64,000 nt of DNA from Simmondsia chinensis (GCA_018398585.1 JAGTTD010000015.1:1555001-1619000); one strand, 5' to 3'. Counted from the stretch's first letter, positions 10,766-23,621 are shown. Notes: generated by a model not told the origin, from the letters alone. Program-made: numbers and translations.

Positions 10766-11930
10766 GGGACAATATTTTGCTTATTTTTATTTTATATTTT
10801 TAATTTGAGTGAAAATTAAAACCAAAACAAAACAAAAGAGAAATTATTTTCTAAATATGATTTTTAGTTTCTAAAAATAAAAAATTACAAAATAAAAAAC
10901 AATACTGGGAATTTGCAATAAATTGGGTGTTATTGTTAAAGATAATGTTATTATCATAGCAAAATTTTACTTTTTAAGGTAATTTTGTGACTCTTATTAT
11001 TCGACCTAATGTAACACAAATCAATTTATTATTTTATTTGCAGATAATATCAAAATTTTTTAAGTTCAAATTGGGTCAAAAGTTAGCTCGTTGGTTGATA
11101 TGAAAAATTATTTTTAAAAACTCCGAAGAACAAAGAAATTTCAAATAACGATCAGGACTATAACAAACTCAATGTTACAAAGATCCCGTCAGAGCAGAGT
11201 TTAAGGATGAAATATACGCAACCTTATATCTTGAGATGCTACCTAAAGGAAGGCTGTGCCCGATTGCTCCCAAATAAAGAAGAGGGTAAAGATGTAAATA
11301 ATAAGATATTATTTTACTCTTGTTACGATAAGTATTTTAAAAAGTGTTCGGATAAAAAGAGGTAAATAAGTTATCATTATGGGGTAAAAGGGTAAGGGTA
11401 AAGATTATTATAATTAAAATAAAAACAAAATCGTCCAAATCTTCTCCTCTTTACCCCCTAATTTATGCCTTGTTTTGAAACTTGTTAAGAGAGAATAAAG
11501 TAATATCCTACTCTTATTTAGATATGTCAAATAAAGAGGAATAAATAAGTTACTCTTATTTGACAATTGATTAAAGGGTAAGGGTATAAAGACTTATAAT
11601 TAAAACAAGGATAAAATTGTCTAAAATTTTACAAAAACTTACTTTATCCCCCTTTAACTCCGATTTGGGGTTTAAAAAAAAAATGAAGGTAACTGTGCAG
11701 AGGGATGACGGTGGTTAAGTTTTTACTCTTCATTACCTTTCTTTGTAATATTTTGTCGCCCCTACCCCCTGTCATTCTATTACCAAATAGGGAATTTAAG
11801 GCAAAGAAAACGAGGGTCCCCCTGTGCCCTTCTTAAAGTTTTAGAGTAAGAGTTTATCCTTCTTAAAATTTTATCAGATAAGAGTAAGAATTTATCCTTC
11901 ATTATTTTTACTTTTGTTTACCCTTCGTTG
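10766..11930. other. AT-rich intergenic stretch without a gene
   Basis: No coding pattern is seen. Repeated GGTAAATAAG, AAGGGTAAGGGTA and TACTCTTATTT motifs at 11280-11700 in both orientations suggest an old TIR element, but its ends cannot be set. Confidence 0.5.
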
Positions 11931-11936
11931 CCTTGT

Positions 11937-13209
11937 TGCCAATAGAAATAGCAATAGGGCGGGTAAAACCCGCTACTCTCGGGTACCCTCCTTGTTTGAG
12001 GCAGGTACAGGTATAAGTGGGGCGGGTAGTTGGTACGGGTTAGGCATACCTACCTCGTACTCGTCACTGTACCCGCCCCTTCCCACTATATACCCACCAT
12101 GTCCGCTTTATTTTGTACATAGTTGGCCTTTAAATTAAAAAAATAGGTGTTTAAGGGCCTGTTTGGATTGCTGTAAAAAAATTGCCTTTTTTCAGAAACA
12201 CTTTTGTAAAATGTGTTGTTTCAAATGAGCAGCTTGTGTTTGGCCAACCAATAAATAAGTGCTTAAAATATTATTGTGAGTGTTTGGCAAATATTAAAAA
12301 GTATTTTTTTTATAAAATTATCAGAAAAGACACTAACAAAAGTCTTTTATAATTGAAAAATCACCCATAACCATTCTAAATATTTAATATATTTTTTAAA
12401 TATTTAAAATATTTTTTATTATTTAAAATATTTTGTAAATGTATAAATATTTCTTAAATATTTAAAATATTTTTTATATTTATAAAACATTTTCTCAATA
12501 TTTTAAAAATATTTAATTTTTAAGGAAATTAAAATATTTTTTAAATATCATAAATATATTATTAATTGTTAAAATATTTTTTCATATTTAATATATTTTT
12601 AAAAATATATAAACTATTTATAAACCATATAAATTATTTTTCAAATATATTAATAAATTTTAGGGTACCTGAAATAAACTTTCTCAATTATTTAGTTTTT
12701 GTTTCTGCGATTGTTTAGTTTTTGTTTCTACTTCGGCTTAAAAAAAGTAAGCAGCAAATTTTTGCTTTTATTTATAAGCAGAAAAACAGCTTCTATTTTT
12801 AATAAAAAAAATACTTTTTTTCAGTTGTTAAACACCGTCAAATCTCAGAAAAGTGCCTTTTCCAGAAAAAAGTATTTTTTTTCTTGAAATAAGCAATTCC
12901 AATCAAGCCCTAAATTGAATAACTTAAATTGTTTATCAATGTCATTAAAAATATAATTGGTTTTAAAAAATAATATTAAATAACTAATATGAGCAGATAT
13001 AAATAATCATTTTTTACGTATATAAGGGAGGGTACGTGGTGGGTAATGGATACTCGTTAGATATCAGCGGATAATGAAGTAGGTATATGTATGACGGATA
13101 TTCATTTTATGCCTATAACAAATAACGAGACAAGTACGAGTACAAAATTTAGATAACGAGTACGAGTATAAAAAAGACATCCATACCGGTTCTGCTCCAT
13201 TGCCATCCC
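11937..13209. mobile_element. hAT-like TIR element, interrupted by a Harbinger-like MITE
   Basis: The left part has GCAATAGGGCGGGTAAAACC and TACCCGCCCC motifs. The right part ends CTGCTCCATTGCCATCCC. The AT core (TATCAATGTCATTAAAAATA, GAGCAGATATAAATAATCA) matches the element at 2807-3236. The extra length is explained by the insert at 12155-12910. Confidence 0.55.
12155..12910. mobile_element. PIF/Harbinger-like (Tourist-type) MITE
   Basis: Ends are GGGCCTGTTTGGATTGC on the left and, in reverse complement, GGGCTTGATTGGAATTGC on the right. A TAA target duplication is at 12152-12154 and 12911-12913. The interior is strongly AT-rich with near-palindromic runs. It is nested within a hAT-like element. 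Confidence 0.7.
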
Positions 13210-13284
13210 GGGGGATAAATATCTTCTACATTCCAGGCATCATGCCTGTCTCTCTCCTCCCCCACCCACCAAAATTTTTTTTTG

Positions 13285-14370
13285 CTAAATGGCGCATTTT
13301 CAAAAAAAATTTAGAAATCTGGCCTAATTCTAAAAATATTTAGCAAAATGGCCCAATTCACTATAGCAAGTTGGATGCACGACGTTCCGTACGTCGTGCA
13401 ACACATTGGCACTGTTGCACGCCGTTCCGTACGGCGTGCAACAATGCACAATTTTTTTTTTAGTTTTACCTATTTAAAACTTAAAAAAAAAATTAATAAA
13501 ATTTCATTTTAATTTAAATTATTTTAACTTTTAAAATAAAAATATCCCGGCGGCACTTATCGATTGGTTTATTTGCTTAGGTTCAATCATATACTATTGA
13601 CCTTGTACTATTTGCCTATTATGTGCCTTGTACTATTTGATGTGCTGTGCTTATGCTTTCAGGATGTCTGTTCCCATGACGACACGATATTCAGGTTGGA
13701 GGTCCTCGAAAACAGCCTCTCTTCTACCCGGAAGGGGGGAAGGCTGCGTACATCCACCCTTTCCAAACCCCCCCAGTAAAAATATTTTAGTAATTTAAAT
13801 TATAAAATTAAGAATTAAAATAATTTAGCAATAACAACAATAACAACAGTCGCAGTGCCAAAGGCTCCCGCGAAAGCGGGGTCTGGAGAGGGTGGATGTA
13901 CACAGCCTTCCTTCTTCCGGGTGGAAGAGAAGCTGTTTCTGAGGACCCCCAACCTGAATATCGTGTTGTCACGGGAGCAGACATCCTGAAAGCATAAGCA
14001 CAAAGCATAAGCACGGGCACATCAAAAAGTACAAGGCACATAATAGGCAAATAGTACAAGGTCAATAGTATATGATTGAACCTAAGCAAATAAACCAACC
14101 GATAAGTATCGCCGGGATATTTTTGTTTTAAAAGTTAAAATAATTTAAATTAAAATAAAATTTTATTATTATTTTTTTAAAGTTTTAAATAGGTAAAACT
14201 AAAAACTAAAAATTAAAATAATTTAAATGTGTTGGCTACTGCACGACATTCCATGCGTCGTACACCCAACTTACTACAGTAAATTAGATTATTTTGCTAA
14301 ATATTTTTAGAATTAGGTCAGATTTTTAAAATTTTTTAAAAAATGGGCCATTCAGCGAAAAAAAGTCAAA
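13285..14370. mobile_element. Large inverted-repeat (foldback) element with captured SINE halves
   Basis: The left arm (about 13285-13785) and right arm (about 13850-14370) are reverse complements with scattered differences. Shared blocks include GCTAAATGGCGCATTTTC, the CGACGTTCCGTACGTCGTGC region, ACCTATTTAAAACTT, GATTGGTTTATTTGCTTAGG and CTTGTACTATTTGCCTATTA. Near the centre each arm carries the 3' half of the SINE family (AACAGCCTCTCTTCTACCCG, AAGGCTGCGTACATCCACCC). No open frame is convincing. The target-site duplication is hidden by poly-A/T. It ends about 160 bp upstream of the VAP gene start codon. Confidence 0.7.
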
Positions 14371-14521
14371 AAAAAAGGTGCCGCATTTCCAGTTTCTCCT
14401 CTAAACCCTCCCCATTCTTCTTTCTAATCTCCTTTTCTACGAGTCAAATTTCAATCTTACACATATAAAACGCTAATTCGCACCAGAAATTTCAAGTTCG
14501 GATCACAAATTGAAGCTTTTG

Positions 14522-14545
14522 ATGGTCCAAAATGGCGATCGTTGA
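14522..14545 (+). promoter_or_regulatory. Upstream ATG with overlapping 7-codon ORF before the VAP start
   Basis: An ATG at 14522 lies 10 nt before the main start, in another frame, and stops at 14545 inside the coding region. Its context (TTTTGATGG) has T at -3, which is weak. The main start (CAAAATGG) has A at -3 and G at +4. Leaky scanning would favour the main start. Confidence 0.35.
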
Positions 14546-17500
14546 CCAGAAACCGCAATCCGATGGCAAAATTTTAGGGTTTTTTAAGCTTCCATTTCGT
14601 CAGGGGGCACAATCTTCGTCTACGAGTTCTGGTGCTGTTCAACGCAGCGTTTTGAGTCAAAACGGTGGTGATTTGAGTGGTGAAGGGTCGAATGCTCAGT
14701 CTAACAACTCAGTTTCTGCAGTTGCGAGATCTTTTCTTCTTATACGACGTCGTCTTCGGCTTGATCCCTCCACTAAGCTCTACTTCCCTTGTATTCTCTC
14801 TCTCTCTCTCTGTGTGTGAATTTGAAATTGAGTTTCTTTTTCTTTTTTTTCATCGTTTTTGTTTTTTTATGCTTTTGATCTTGTTATTGTGTGAATTTGG
14901 ATTGGACTTACTTGCAAGTTTATGCCTTTTGGTACACTTATGTCATTTGGTTTTTAGGATCGAGCTGCACGTGCACTTACATGTGGATCTCATATATGCC
15001 AGTTTGAACAGTTGGGTTAATGTGGGTTTCGTGTTGATTCATCATGTTAGATGCTTGATTTTTGTGGGCAATTTCAGTTTTTTTAGTTTAATTTATTTTG
15101 GTATTTGTCAAATAGCGAACAATTTCGAAAGGCTAAGCTGTTTACTAACATGAGCCGTTAGAGTTGATATAGTGGTGAGACTATCCACACCCCAAGTTGG
15201 AGGTCACGATTGAAACTTATCCCCCTTCCCCCTTGTAGTTTGGTGTCCTTGTTGTATCCTTATTATCATTATGGGAAAAAAAAAGCTATTAGTGAAAGCT
15301 GATTGATAATTTTATACTCTGTAATGTTCCTCATGCAAATTATTATTATACTTGAAAGCAAGCATAATACATATGTTATCTCAAAAGTTTTCCGGAGCTC
15401 AAAGTTTTCATTGCATTTTGGCCCTGCTGATCTGCATCTATAACTTCTGGTCCATCTTCTAACAAGGGATCCTTTGAGAAAGAGAGGAAGGTCCCTATTG
15501 CTTTATTGTTAGATTTAACCTTTTTCCTGACGAGCACGTGATCGAGTACATGACCATAATTGGGCTTGCACCCAATAGTTTAAGCTTTAAACTCTGTTTT
15601 GTTAAATGGCATTACCCAAATAATAATCTAGACTGCAAAACCCATGGCAGGATATTGTATTCAAAACCCTTAAAATTTAGGTGCTAACTATGAGAACTTC
15701 AAATTGCATAGAAACATGACGAGGAAATGCAGGTGCTAATGAGTAAATTTGTCATGCAGTAGGGTCATATGACCCGTATTTATTCATATTTACTTGAATC
15801 TTTCCTGGGCTTTTCTCGTGTTGTTTTTGACTTTTGCATCTTGCATTCTGTGTACTGAACTTCAGGAGAGAGTCATCTTGTTTATCATAGAATAATGGTG
15901 CACTTTTTATTGATAAGTTGCTAGAGATGGCATGAAGTCGATTATGACCGAGAACGTAACTTTTGGATAGCGAATGTTATGAACTGGATAAGCGTTGATA
16001 GGTGATTGAGAATGAGTCTTGGACCTCCTATTTTTGGTGGTCTTTCCTAGGGATGGTTACTCCTACCATTACTGTGGCGAGTTCTAGAAAGTCCCCTCTT
16101 AAATTGAATTGCAAAAATTACTAGTCATCAGCATTTCCCATTTGATTTAGGAAAATTAACTTTTTCAATTGCAAAAACTGATCTTGTGTACAAGTATTTT
16201 CGGGAATAATCTTTGCCTAGAAATCTGATATCAAACTTGTTATATAAATGCTTTTTCTTATAAATATTTGGTTAATGCGAAGCAATACGAATGGTCAAGT
16301 TCCCATTGAGATTACTTATTTTCTTCATGCTTGATGGAAGGATACTGACAACTGAGAATTCGAGAAAGAGCTCATAAAGTAGCCTAATGGATGTCTTCGG
16401 TAGTTGGAATTCTTGTAGACCATTCTAAAGACTTTTATTGGTATAGTATTTGTAAATGTAGGTTTTTTAAGTTGAGCTATGATTCCTATTGTGAGTATCA
16501 CTTAATGCATGAGATTGTTGAAGGGCGTTCTGATAACCCAAATCGTCAGGAGATACCATTTGCGCCATTGATTAACTTTCATTGGCTATCTGTATATTAT
16601 CAGCCTTTTTTTTTTTTTTTTTTGAACATTATATTATCGGCCTGTTTGTGGCCACTTATATGGTTATATGCATGGTGCTGCCCCGTAAGGCTTATTACAG
16701 TAAGATAGTCCAATCTTTGTGGTGTTGTGAGTTATTTGTGGTAAAGTGGTACAAAGCTGAGAATGTCCACATAAGCAGGGTATTGTTATTTCCACAACAA
16801 CTTTTGTTAATGCCTAAGCAATCATACTTTAGTTGTTCATTTTGCTCTGGCATAACAAGAAAATGGTTTGGAAATAACAACACCCTAAATGTAAAATTGA
16901 TTAACTTTTATGATTGATTGTGATTCATTGGCAATAGCTGAGACACCTAGAAATTCTTTACTTGCGCTTAATATGAAAACCTGATTAAAAAATGTGCCTA
17001 TTTTCATCTTAACTATAGGCTTCCTGCTCTTTGCTTTCTTACTGCATTTCATTGGTTAGAAAGAGGGTTGGGAGTTGGAACTAGGACTTGTCGTTCGACA
17101 CCCTTAATCTTGCTAGTGTATTATCACTCGATGAAATTCTCATGGGATGCTTTCTTACTGCATTTGTATAATATTTATGACATTATTTCATGATTTCAAT
17201 GGAAATGATGGTGGCTAGGGGGATTCTGTTTCTGCACATTAGTTCTTGAAAATGCTTTTCCATTTGGGCTGTGAATGCTCTGTTTAAAAAGTTTGTTTTG
17301 TTCGGCCAGGGCCAGTCCTAAGAGTTATGGACCAGAGTCCTTGATATATACTCTCATTTTCTTTAGCGATATAAATATTTATTAAATAAATTGTAAAATA
17401 AAAATTAGGTATATGCCAAATTAAGGACCTTCTAATTAAGGGATCCTTGCTTGGGGTCTTGATTGGCCTTGCAGCCAACATGCTGTTATATCATGCTGAT

Positions 17501-20500
17501 TGATCAGCTAACCGAGTATCTATTGAATTTGATGCTTTTGATTAAAGTATCCTGCCATCCTGTTTGTCTTTTCAAGACTTTCCTGCGTCCGATGTTGATC
17601 TTCTAATTCCTGATTTGCTTCCCTGACCTATAGATGAACCGGGTAAGCAGGTTAAGAGTGCCATAAAGATTAAAAACACAAGCAAATCACATGTGGCTTT
17701 CAAGGTACAGTTTATGGTGTTTGCTTATTTAGCGATGAGGTTGTTTCATACATAAATGCGCGTTTCATTGTACTCCTCGTGATTATGTATGACCCCGATG
17801 GATAAAGTTTCTTCGATTGCTGATCATGCATCCACCCACAAGTTTCCAATTATGGTATTTTAGTCAAATTCTCGTTTGTTTCATCTAATGACTCGATTAT
17901 TTGTTTCAGTTTCAAACAACAGCGCCAAAAAGCTGCTTTATGCGTCCTCCAGGAGCTGTTCTTGCTCCTGGTGAGAGCCTCATAGCAACTGGTAATGCCT
18001 GATATCGTGTATGAATTTTTCTGGGTTATTTAGGCTAAAGGTCCTTGTATTTTTGTCTATTATTTCAATTTAGTCCATGTATAATTTATGTGTTATCAAT
18101 TTAGTTAGAGTAAAATTTGTGTTAACTTGGTGACAAATTTTTAATGGTTAGGTCATGGATGGAATAAATTGGTCAACAAGTGGATTTATATCAAGTCAAT
18201 TGTACCGGATTGACCCAATCATTGAAAATTACTTTGGGAAATCGTACAGTTTGGACCCCCCACCCCCACCTTATTCTTTTTTAGACCCCTTTAACCATAA
18301 ATAGACCTTTTTGGACAAAAATGCCCTCCCACCTCACCCCCTCCATCCGTCCTCTCTCTCTCCCTCTCTTTCTCTCTCCTCATTTAATGCAAGGCAGGCA
18401 AAATGACATTTTTTTGACTTTTTTCACTCTTCCTTTTCTTCATTTTTTTTTTCTTTTCGAATTTTTTTGTAAAAAAAAAAAAATTATTTCCAAATTTGCC
18501 CTTTCTTCTTCTTTCCTCCCAGACCTTGTTTAGGTGTGTTTCAAGTAATTAGTGGTGTCTGAAATAAAATCATATACTGTGTATGATGCATTATAATGCT
18601 GTAAAGTGAACTTATTCAGGTGTATTTCAAGTAATTAGTGGTAAATGACTTATCATACACAATGTATGATAGGTTTTAATGACATAAAATCAACTTTTGC
18701 AGGTTTTTTTAAGTAACTAGTCTGATTTTGAATTATACACTGTGTATGATGCGCTAAAATGGTGTAAAATGAACTTGTTGAGGTACGTTCCAAGTAATTA
18801 GTGGTAAATGACTTATCATACACAATGTATGATAGGTTTTAATGGCATAAAATCAACTTTTGCTTTTTTTTTCAAGTAATTAGGGGTACAGTGGTCTGAA
18901 ATCGAATCATACACTGGGTATGATGCGTTATAATGGTGTAAAATGAACTTATTTAGGTTTATTTCAATTAATTAGTGGTAAATAACTTGTCATACACAAT
19001 CTATGATAGGTTATAATGGCATAAAATCAACTTTTGCAGTTTTTTTTATGTAATTACTGTTACAATGGTCTGAAATCGAATCATACACTGGGTATGATGC
19101 GTTTTAATGGTGTAAAATGAACTTATTCAGGTGTATTTCAAGCAATTAGTGGTAAATGACTTGTCATACACAATGTATGATAGGTTTTAATGGCATAAAA
19201 TCAACTTTTGCTGGTTTTTTCAAGTAATTACTGTTACAGTGGCTTGAAATCGAATCATACAATGGGTATGATGCGTTAAAATGGTTTAAAATGAACCTTT
19301 TCAGGTATGTTTCAAGTAATTAGTGGTAAATGACTTATCATACACAAATTATTATAGGTTTTAATGGCATAAAATCAACTTTTGCAGGTTTTTTCGAGGA
19401 ATTACTGTTACAGTGGTCTGAAATCGAATCATACACTGTGTATGATGCGTTATAATGGTGTAAAATGAACTTATTCAGATATGTTTCAAGTCATTAGTGG
19501 TAAATGACTTATCATATACAATGTATGATGGGTTTTAATGTCATAAAATCAACTTTTGCAGGTTTTTTCATGTATTTAGTGGTACAGTGGTATGAAAGCT
19601 AATCCTACACTGTGTATGATCCCTGAAATCGAATCATTTTACACCATTTTAACACATAATACACAGCGTAGGATTAGCTTTCATACCACTGTACCACTAA
19701 ATGCATGAAAAAACCTGCAAAAGTTGATTTTATGCCATTAAAACCTATAATAATTTGTGTATGATAAGTCATTTACCACTAATTACTTGAAACATACCTG
19801 AATAAGCTCATTTTACACCATTTTAACGCATCATACCCGGTGTATGATTCGATTTCAGCCCACTGCAACAGTAATTACTTGAAAAAATAGCAAAAGTTGA
19901 TTTTATGCCATTAAAACATATCATGCATTGTGTATGACAAGTCATTTACCACTAATTGCTTGAAATACACCTGAATAAGTTCATTTTACACCATTAAAAC
20001 GCATCATACCCAGTGTATGATTCGATTTCAGACCACTGTAACAGTAATTACATAAAAAAAACTGCAAAAGTTGATTTTGTGTCATTATAACCTATCATAC
20101 ATTGTGTATGACAAGTTATTTACCACTAATTAATTGAAATAAACCTGAATAAGTTTATTTTACACCATTATAACGCATCATACCCAGTGTATGATTCGAT
20201 TTCAGACCACTGTACCCCTAATTACCTGAAAAAAAAAGCAAAAGTTGATTTTATGCCATTAAAACCTATCATACATTGTGTATTATAAGTCATTTACCAC
20301 TAATTACTTGGAACGTACCTCAACAAGTTCATTTTAACGCATCATACACAGTGTGTGATTCGAAATCAGACTAATTACTTAAAAAAACCTGCAAAAGTTG
20401 ATTTTATGTCATTAAAACCTATCATACATTGTGTATGATAAGTCATTTACCACTAATGACTTGAAACATACCTGAATAAGTTTATTTTACACCATTATAA

Positions 20501-22923
20501 TGCATCATACATAGTGTATGATTTTATTTCAGACACCACTAATTACTTGAAACACAGCTAAACAAGGTCTGGGAGGGAAGAAGAAGAAAGGGCAAATTTG
20601 GAAATAATATTTTTTTTTGACAAAAAAATTCGAAAAGAAAAAAAATGAAGAAAAGGAAGAGTGAAAAAAGTCAAAAAAGTGTCATTTTGCCTGCCTTGCA
20701 TTAAATGAGGAGAGAGAAAGGGGGAGAGAGAGAGGACGGATGGGGGGGTGAGGTGGGAGGGCATTTTTGTCCAAAAAGGTCTATTTATGGTTAAGGGGGT
20801 CTAAAAAAGAATAAGGTGGGGGTGGGGGGTCCAAACCGTACGATTTCCCAATTACTTTATTATGTTAATATCAATTTCACCATAGGACTAAGTTGACCTA
20901 ATTAAAAATATCGGACTAAATTGACACAATTAGAATTAAAAAGATTAAATTAACATTATGGACAAAGTAAAGGGACTTTTGGTCATAAACAACGCTGTTG
21001 TTTTTTTATAATTTCCATGTTGCTGGTTATTTGTTCTTTTGACATTTTACTTTTTGCTTTTTAATTTCGGTTTGTTGTCTTGCCAGTTTTCAAGTTTGTA
21101 GAGCATCCAGAAAACAATGAGAAGCCATTAGAACAAAAGAGCAAGGTCAAGTTTAAAATCATGAGCCTCAAAGTCAAAGGCCCTATGGACTACATTCCTG
21201 AATTGGTGAGTATTTGTTTCAAACTAGAAGACCAAAACCAAATAAAATTATTTCAAAACCCGATTTTCAGTTACTCAAAAATCATAAACTGCAACAGAAA
21301 ACGATTACAAACCTGCCTTAATTGATAGGCATGTGCATTGATTAAAATAATATTCGTTTCTTCTTTTAGATATTGATGAGCTTTTCATATCTTTGCTTAA
21401 ACTCAGTTTGATGAGCAGAAAGATCATGTTGCCGTGGAGCGGATATTACGTGTTGTTTTCCTAGATGTGGACCATCCTAGCCCGGTGAGTACTGAACTAA
21501 TGTATTCCGGTGTGTGTGGACTTCGGTATGAGAGTCAGATACTGGTATGTGTCCAAAGGTCACTCAGCTATTTTAAAAGATTATTCTTTGTTTTTCATAT
21601 AATTTGAAGTGCCTAAGGCTCCGTTTGATTCAAAGGACAACGTTTTTCAGATGGACATATTCTTCGCAAAATGTTTTCTTTTTTTTAAATTTGTCTTCTT
21701 GGCTAAAAAAAATTGTTACATTTTATAAATTTGTGAGAGCTTCATGCTTGGCCAGACTTAGGATAAAGTGAGATATATGATGTGAGATTACTCTGGAGAA
21801 ACGTTTTTTCACTTTCGTTGGAGAAAAGTCAATTTCCCTCATTGGAGGAAATATTTTCCATATTTGTGATTGCTGCTATGATGTTATGAAAAGAAATAAT
21901 AAAATTGAGATGGAAACTGTTTTCTGTCAGAATAATGGAGTCTAACTGTTATATCAACATCCAAATATCCTTACTAATATGGTACTTTGGGAGGAATGAA
22001 AAGTTGAAGTAACTATGCTTGCACTGTGTTGCACGTATATGGCTCAAAGTGATGCCATTATGCGTCCTATGGAAAACCTATAAGACAATTATACTGAATC
22101 GGATTGTATGTTCTTTTTATTTATTTTCAAGGCTCTTGAAAAATTGAACCGTCAGTTGGCCGAGGCAGAAGCTGAGCTCGAAGCACGCAGAAGGCCTCAA
22201 GAGGACAACGGTCCAAAGATCTATGGTGAAGGACTTGTGATCGACGAATGGGTGAGTTAGTCACATAATTTTGGTTTTCTAGAAATCGTGTTCTGATTCA
22301 AATCTCGGTTTGTAATCACATTGCAGTCGCGGTCTTGATGTCATGGAGGTGGGCCTTGTCGACATTTCCATAATGGATCACCGAAATTATTTTCTATCTG
22401 AACTTAAGTTGTTTTAAACCTTATGTATGTAAGATTTTTAGGGCCTGTTTGGTATTCGAGCTCTTAGTTGGCTGAGCATGCCAATGAGTCAAAGTTTTTT
22501 GAGCTATTGTCAAGTCATATCAAACTATTTTTCATGCTAATATTGTGTCATTAGTGAGCCCTTATCAAAAATGTCCACGAATGTTAACAAGTCGAGCGCC
22601 CCTTGGTTCGAAATCAACTCAATAAGCTACCTTGTCCTTATAACGAACATGAACGAGCCTTAATCGATCTCGGACACTAGTATTCCATTGAACGTATGGT
22701 TCATTTCTACCCCTATTTACGTAATTTATGCCGTTATTTAATGCAATGCCCCTAACATAATACATTCAATCACACAAACAATTAACTCAAAATCTGTTAC
22801 ATCACGTAATGACACATTTGTTTTTGAAGTCCTTACTACTTCCTCATCTCATGTTCGTCGCAGAAAGAGAGAAGGGAACGGTACCTCGCGAGGCAGCAAG
22901 TCGAAGGGGTGGATTCGGTGTAA
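14532..22923 (+). CDS. VAP-like MSP-domain protein, plant VAP4 type
   Basis: Exons 14532-14790, 17634-17704, 17910-17991, 21087-21205, 21407-21484, 22132-22251 and 22864-22923 join to 789 nt, 262 residues and a stop. All introns are GT-AG. Residues 1-80 are a Ser-rich leader (KILGFFKLPFRQ, SVSAVARSFLLIRRR). The MSP domain runs from about 76 to 200 with LRLDPSTKLYFPYEPGKQ, KNTSKSHVAFKFQTTAPKS, CFMRPPGAVLAPGES and SKVKFKIMSLKVKGP. A short coiled coil follows (LEKLNRQLAEAEAELEARR), then EGLVIDEWKERRERYLARQQ and an ending of VEGVDSV. There is no C-terminal membrane anchor, unlike classic VAP27, which fits the plant VAP4 group. VAP MSP domains bind FFAT-type peptides at ER or membrane contact sites. 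Intron 1 is 2.8 kb and intron 3 holds nested transposons. I did not assign VAP4-1 or VAP4-2. Confidence 0.92.
15152..15284 (+). mobile_element. tRNA-like SINE in VAP intron 1
   Basis: GAGCCGTTAGAGTTGATATA and GTGGTGAGACTATCCACACC resemble a tRNA 5' half with box A. GGTCACGATTGAAAC resembles box B. A pyrimidine-rich body ends in GGGAAAAAAAAA. This is a different family from the SINE at 9812, and its TSD is not clear. Confidence 0.5.
18027..20992. mobile_element. MITE-like TIR element split by the foldback transposon in VAP intron 3
   Basis: The left end GTTATTTAGGCTAAAGGTCC and, in reverse complement, the right end GTTGTTTATGACCAAAAGTC pair as imperfect inverted repeats. The arms carry AATTTAGTCC-type motifs shared with 25009-25398 and 32754-33113. 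Without the insert it is about 340 bp. Confidence 0.55.
18236..20849. mobile_element. Foldback Mutator-like (MULE) element with 9-bp TSD
   Basis: This 2614-bp near-palindrome begins GGGAAATCGTACAGTTTGGA and ends with its complement, CCAAACCGTACGATTTCCC. AATTACTTT is duplicated at 18227-18235 and 20850-20858; 9 bp is the usual MULE target size. Each arm is about 1.3 kb. It holds a pyrimidine-rich block (18321-18500; mirrored at 20570-20770) and then about ten subrepeats of roughly 110-130 bp. These contain short palindromes such as CATACACTGTGTATGAT and alternate with GTAAATGACTTATCATACAC. The turn is near 19620-19660. There is no transposase, so it is non-autonomous. It lies in VAP intron 3. 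Confidence 0.85.
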
Positions 22924-23382
22924 AAGGATTCATCAGAGCTGCACTTCGATGAAGCAAAGTGTTCAAATATAATGGTTCTGAGTTATTATGAATCAATTGT
23001 TGTATGTGTATTGTACAATTTGTAGTAGAAAATGTGCTTAACTTTGATGATTTGTAGATGCTGTAATTTTGTTTAGTGCAATTACAAAAGTCTTCCTGTG
23101 TCTTGGGGAAATTGCAACTTGTCATTATTTTGTGGAATGAGCTGCAACAATGACGATGTACGTTCCGTTTGTTTTGATGGAAAATCTTTTTTCACATCAG
23201 TTATGTTAATATGTATATTTCTTAGCAACAGCCAGCAATACGGAAATTGTTTTCTTTGTTGAGGGAAAATTGATTTCTCTTTAACAAAAAAGGAGAATAT
23301 TTTCCTCTACGGAGTGAATCTCATGTGATGTGATTCACTTCAGTTTGAACTTGGTCTAGTGTGGACTTTATAAAAAACAAAA
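22924..23382 (+). other. 3' region of the VAP gene
   Basis: This is AT-rich sequence after the VAP stop, probably including the 3' UTR. No other gene is seen before the SINE at 23383. Confidence 0.5.
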
Positions 23383-23621
23383 ACAACATTCTCAGTGCTC
23401 TAAGGGCTCCCATCTAAGCAAGGTGTGGGGGATGGATGTACGCAGCCTTCCCCCTTTAGGGCGCTACCCTAAAGAGAGGTTATTTTTGAGAACTCCCAAT
23501 TTAAAGGGTGCAACACGAGGACTTCTCTGGAGGTCATATGTTTTGGTACTACTCTCACCCAAGCACGCTTAACTTTGGAGTTATAATAGGATCCAGTACT
23601 TGTGTGTTGGTACCTTTTTAG
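23383..23621 (-). mobile_element. 5S rRNA-derived SINE
   Basis: The minus strand shows GGTACCAACACACAAGTACT, AACTCCAAAGTTAAGCGTGC, TTGGGTGAGAGTAGTACCA and CCTCGTGTTGCACC, then the 3' module (GGCTGCGTACATCCATCCCC). No clear TSD remains. Confidence 0.8.

Noticed and set aside
13564..14098. Pair of matching small ORFs (MVYLLRFNHILLTLYYLPIM)
   Set aside because: They are the two arms of one inverted repeat read in opposite directions, and there is no support for a gene.
18321..18533. Small proteins rich in Ser, Leu, Phe and Pro at 18321-18533 and 20558-20764
   Set aside because: They are mirror translations of the pyrimidine-rich block in the two arms of the foldback element.
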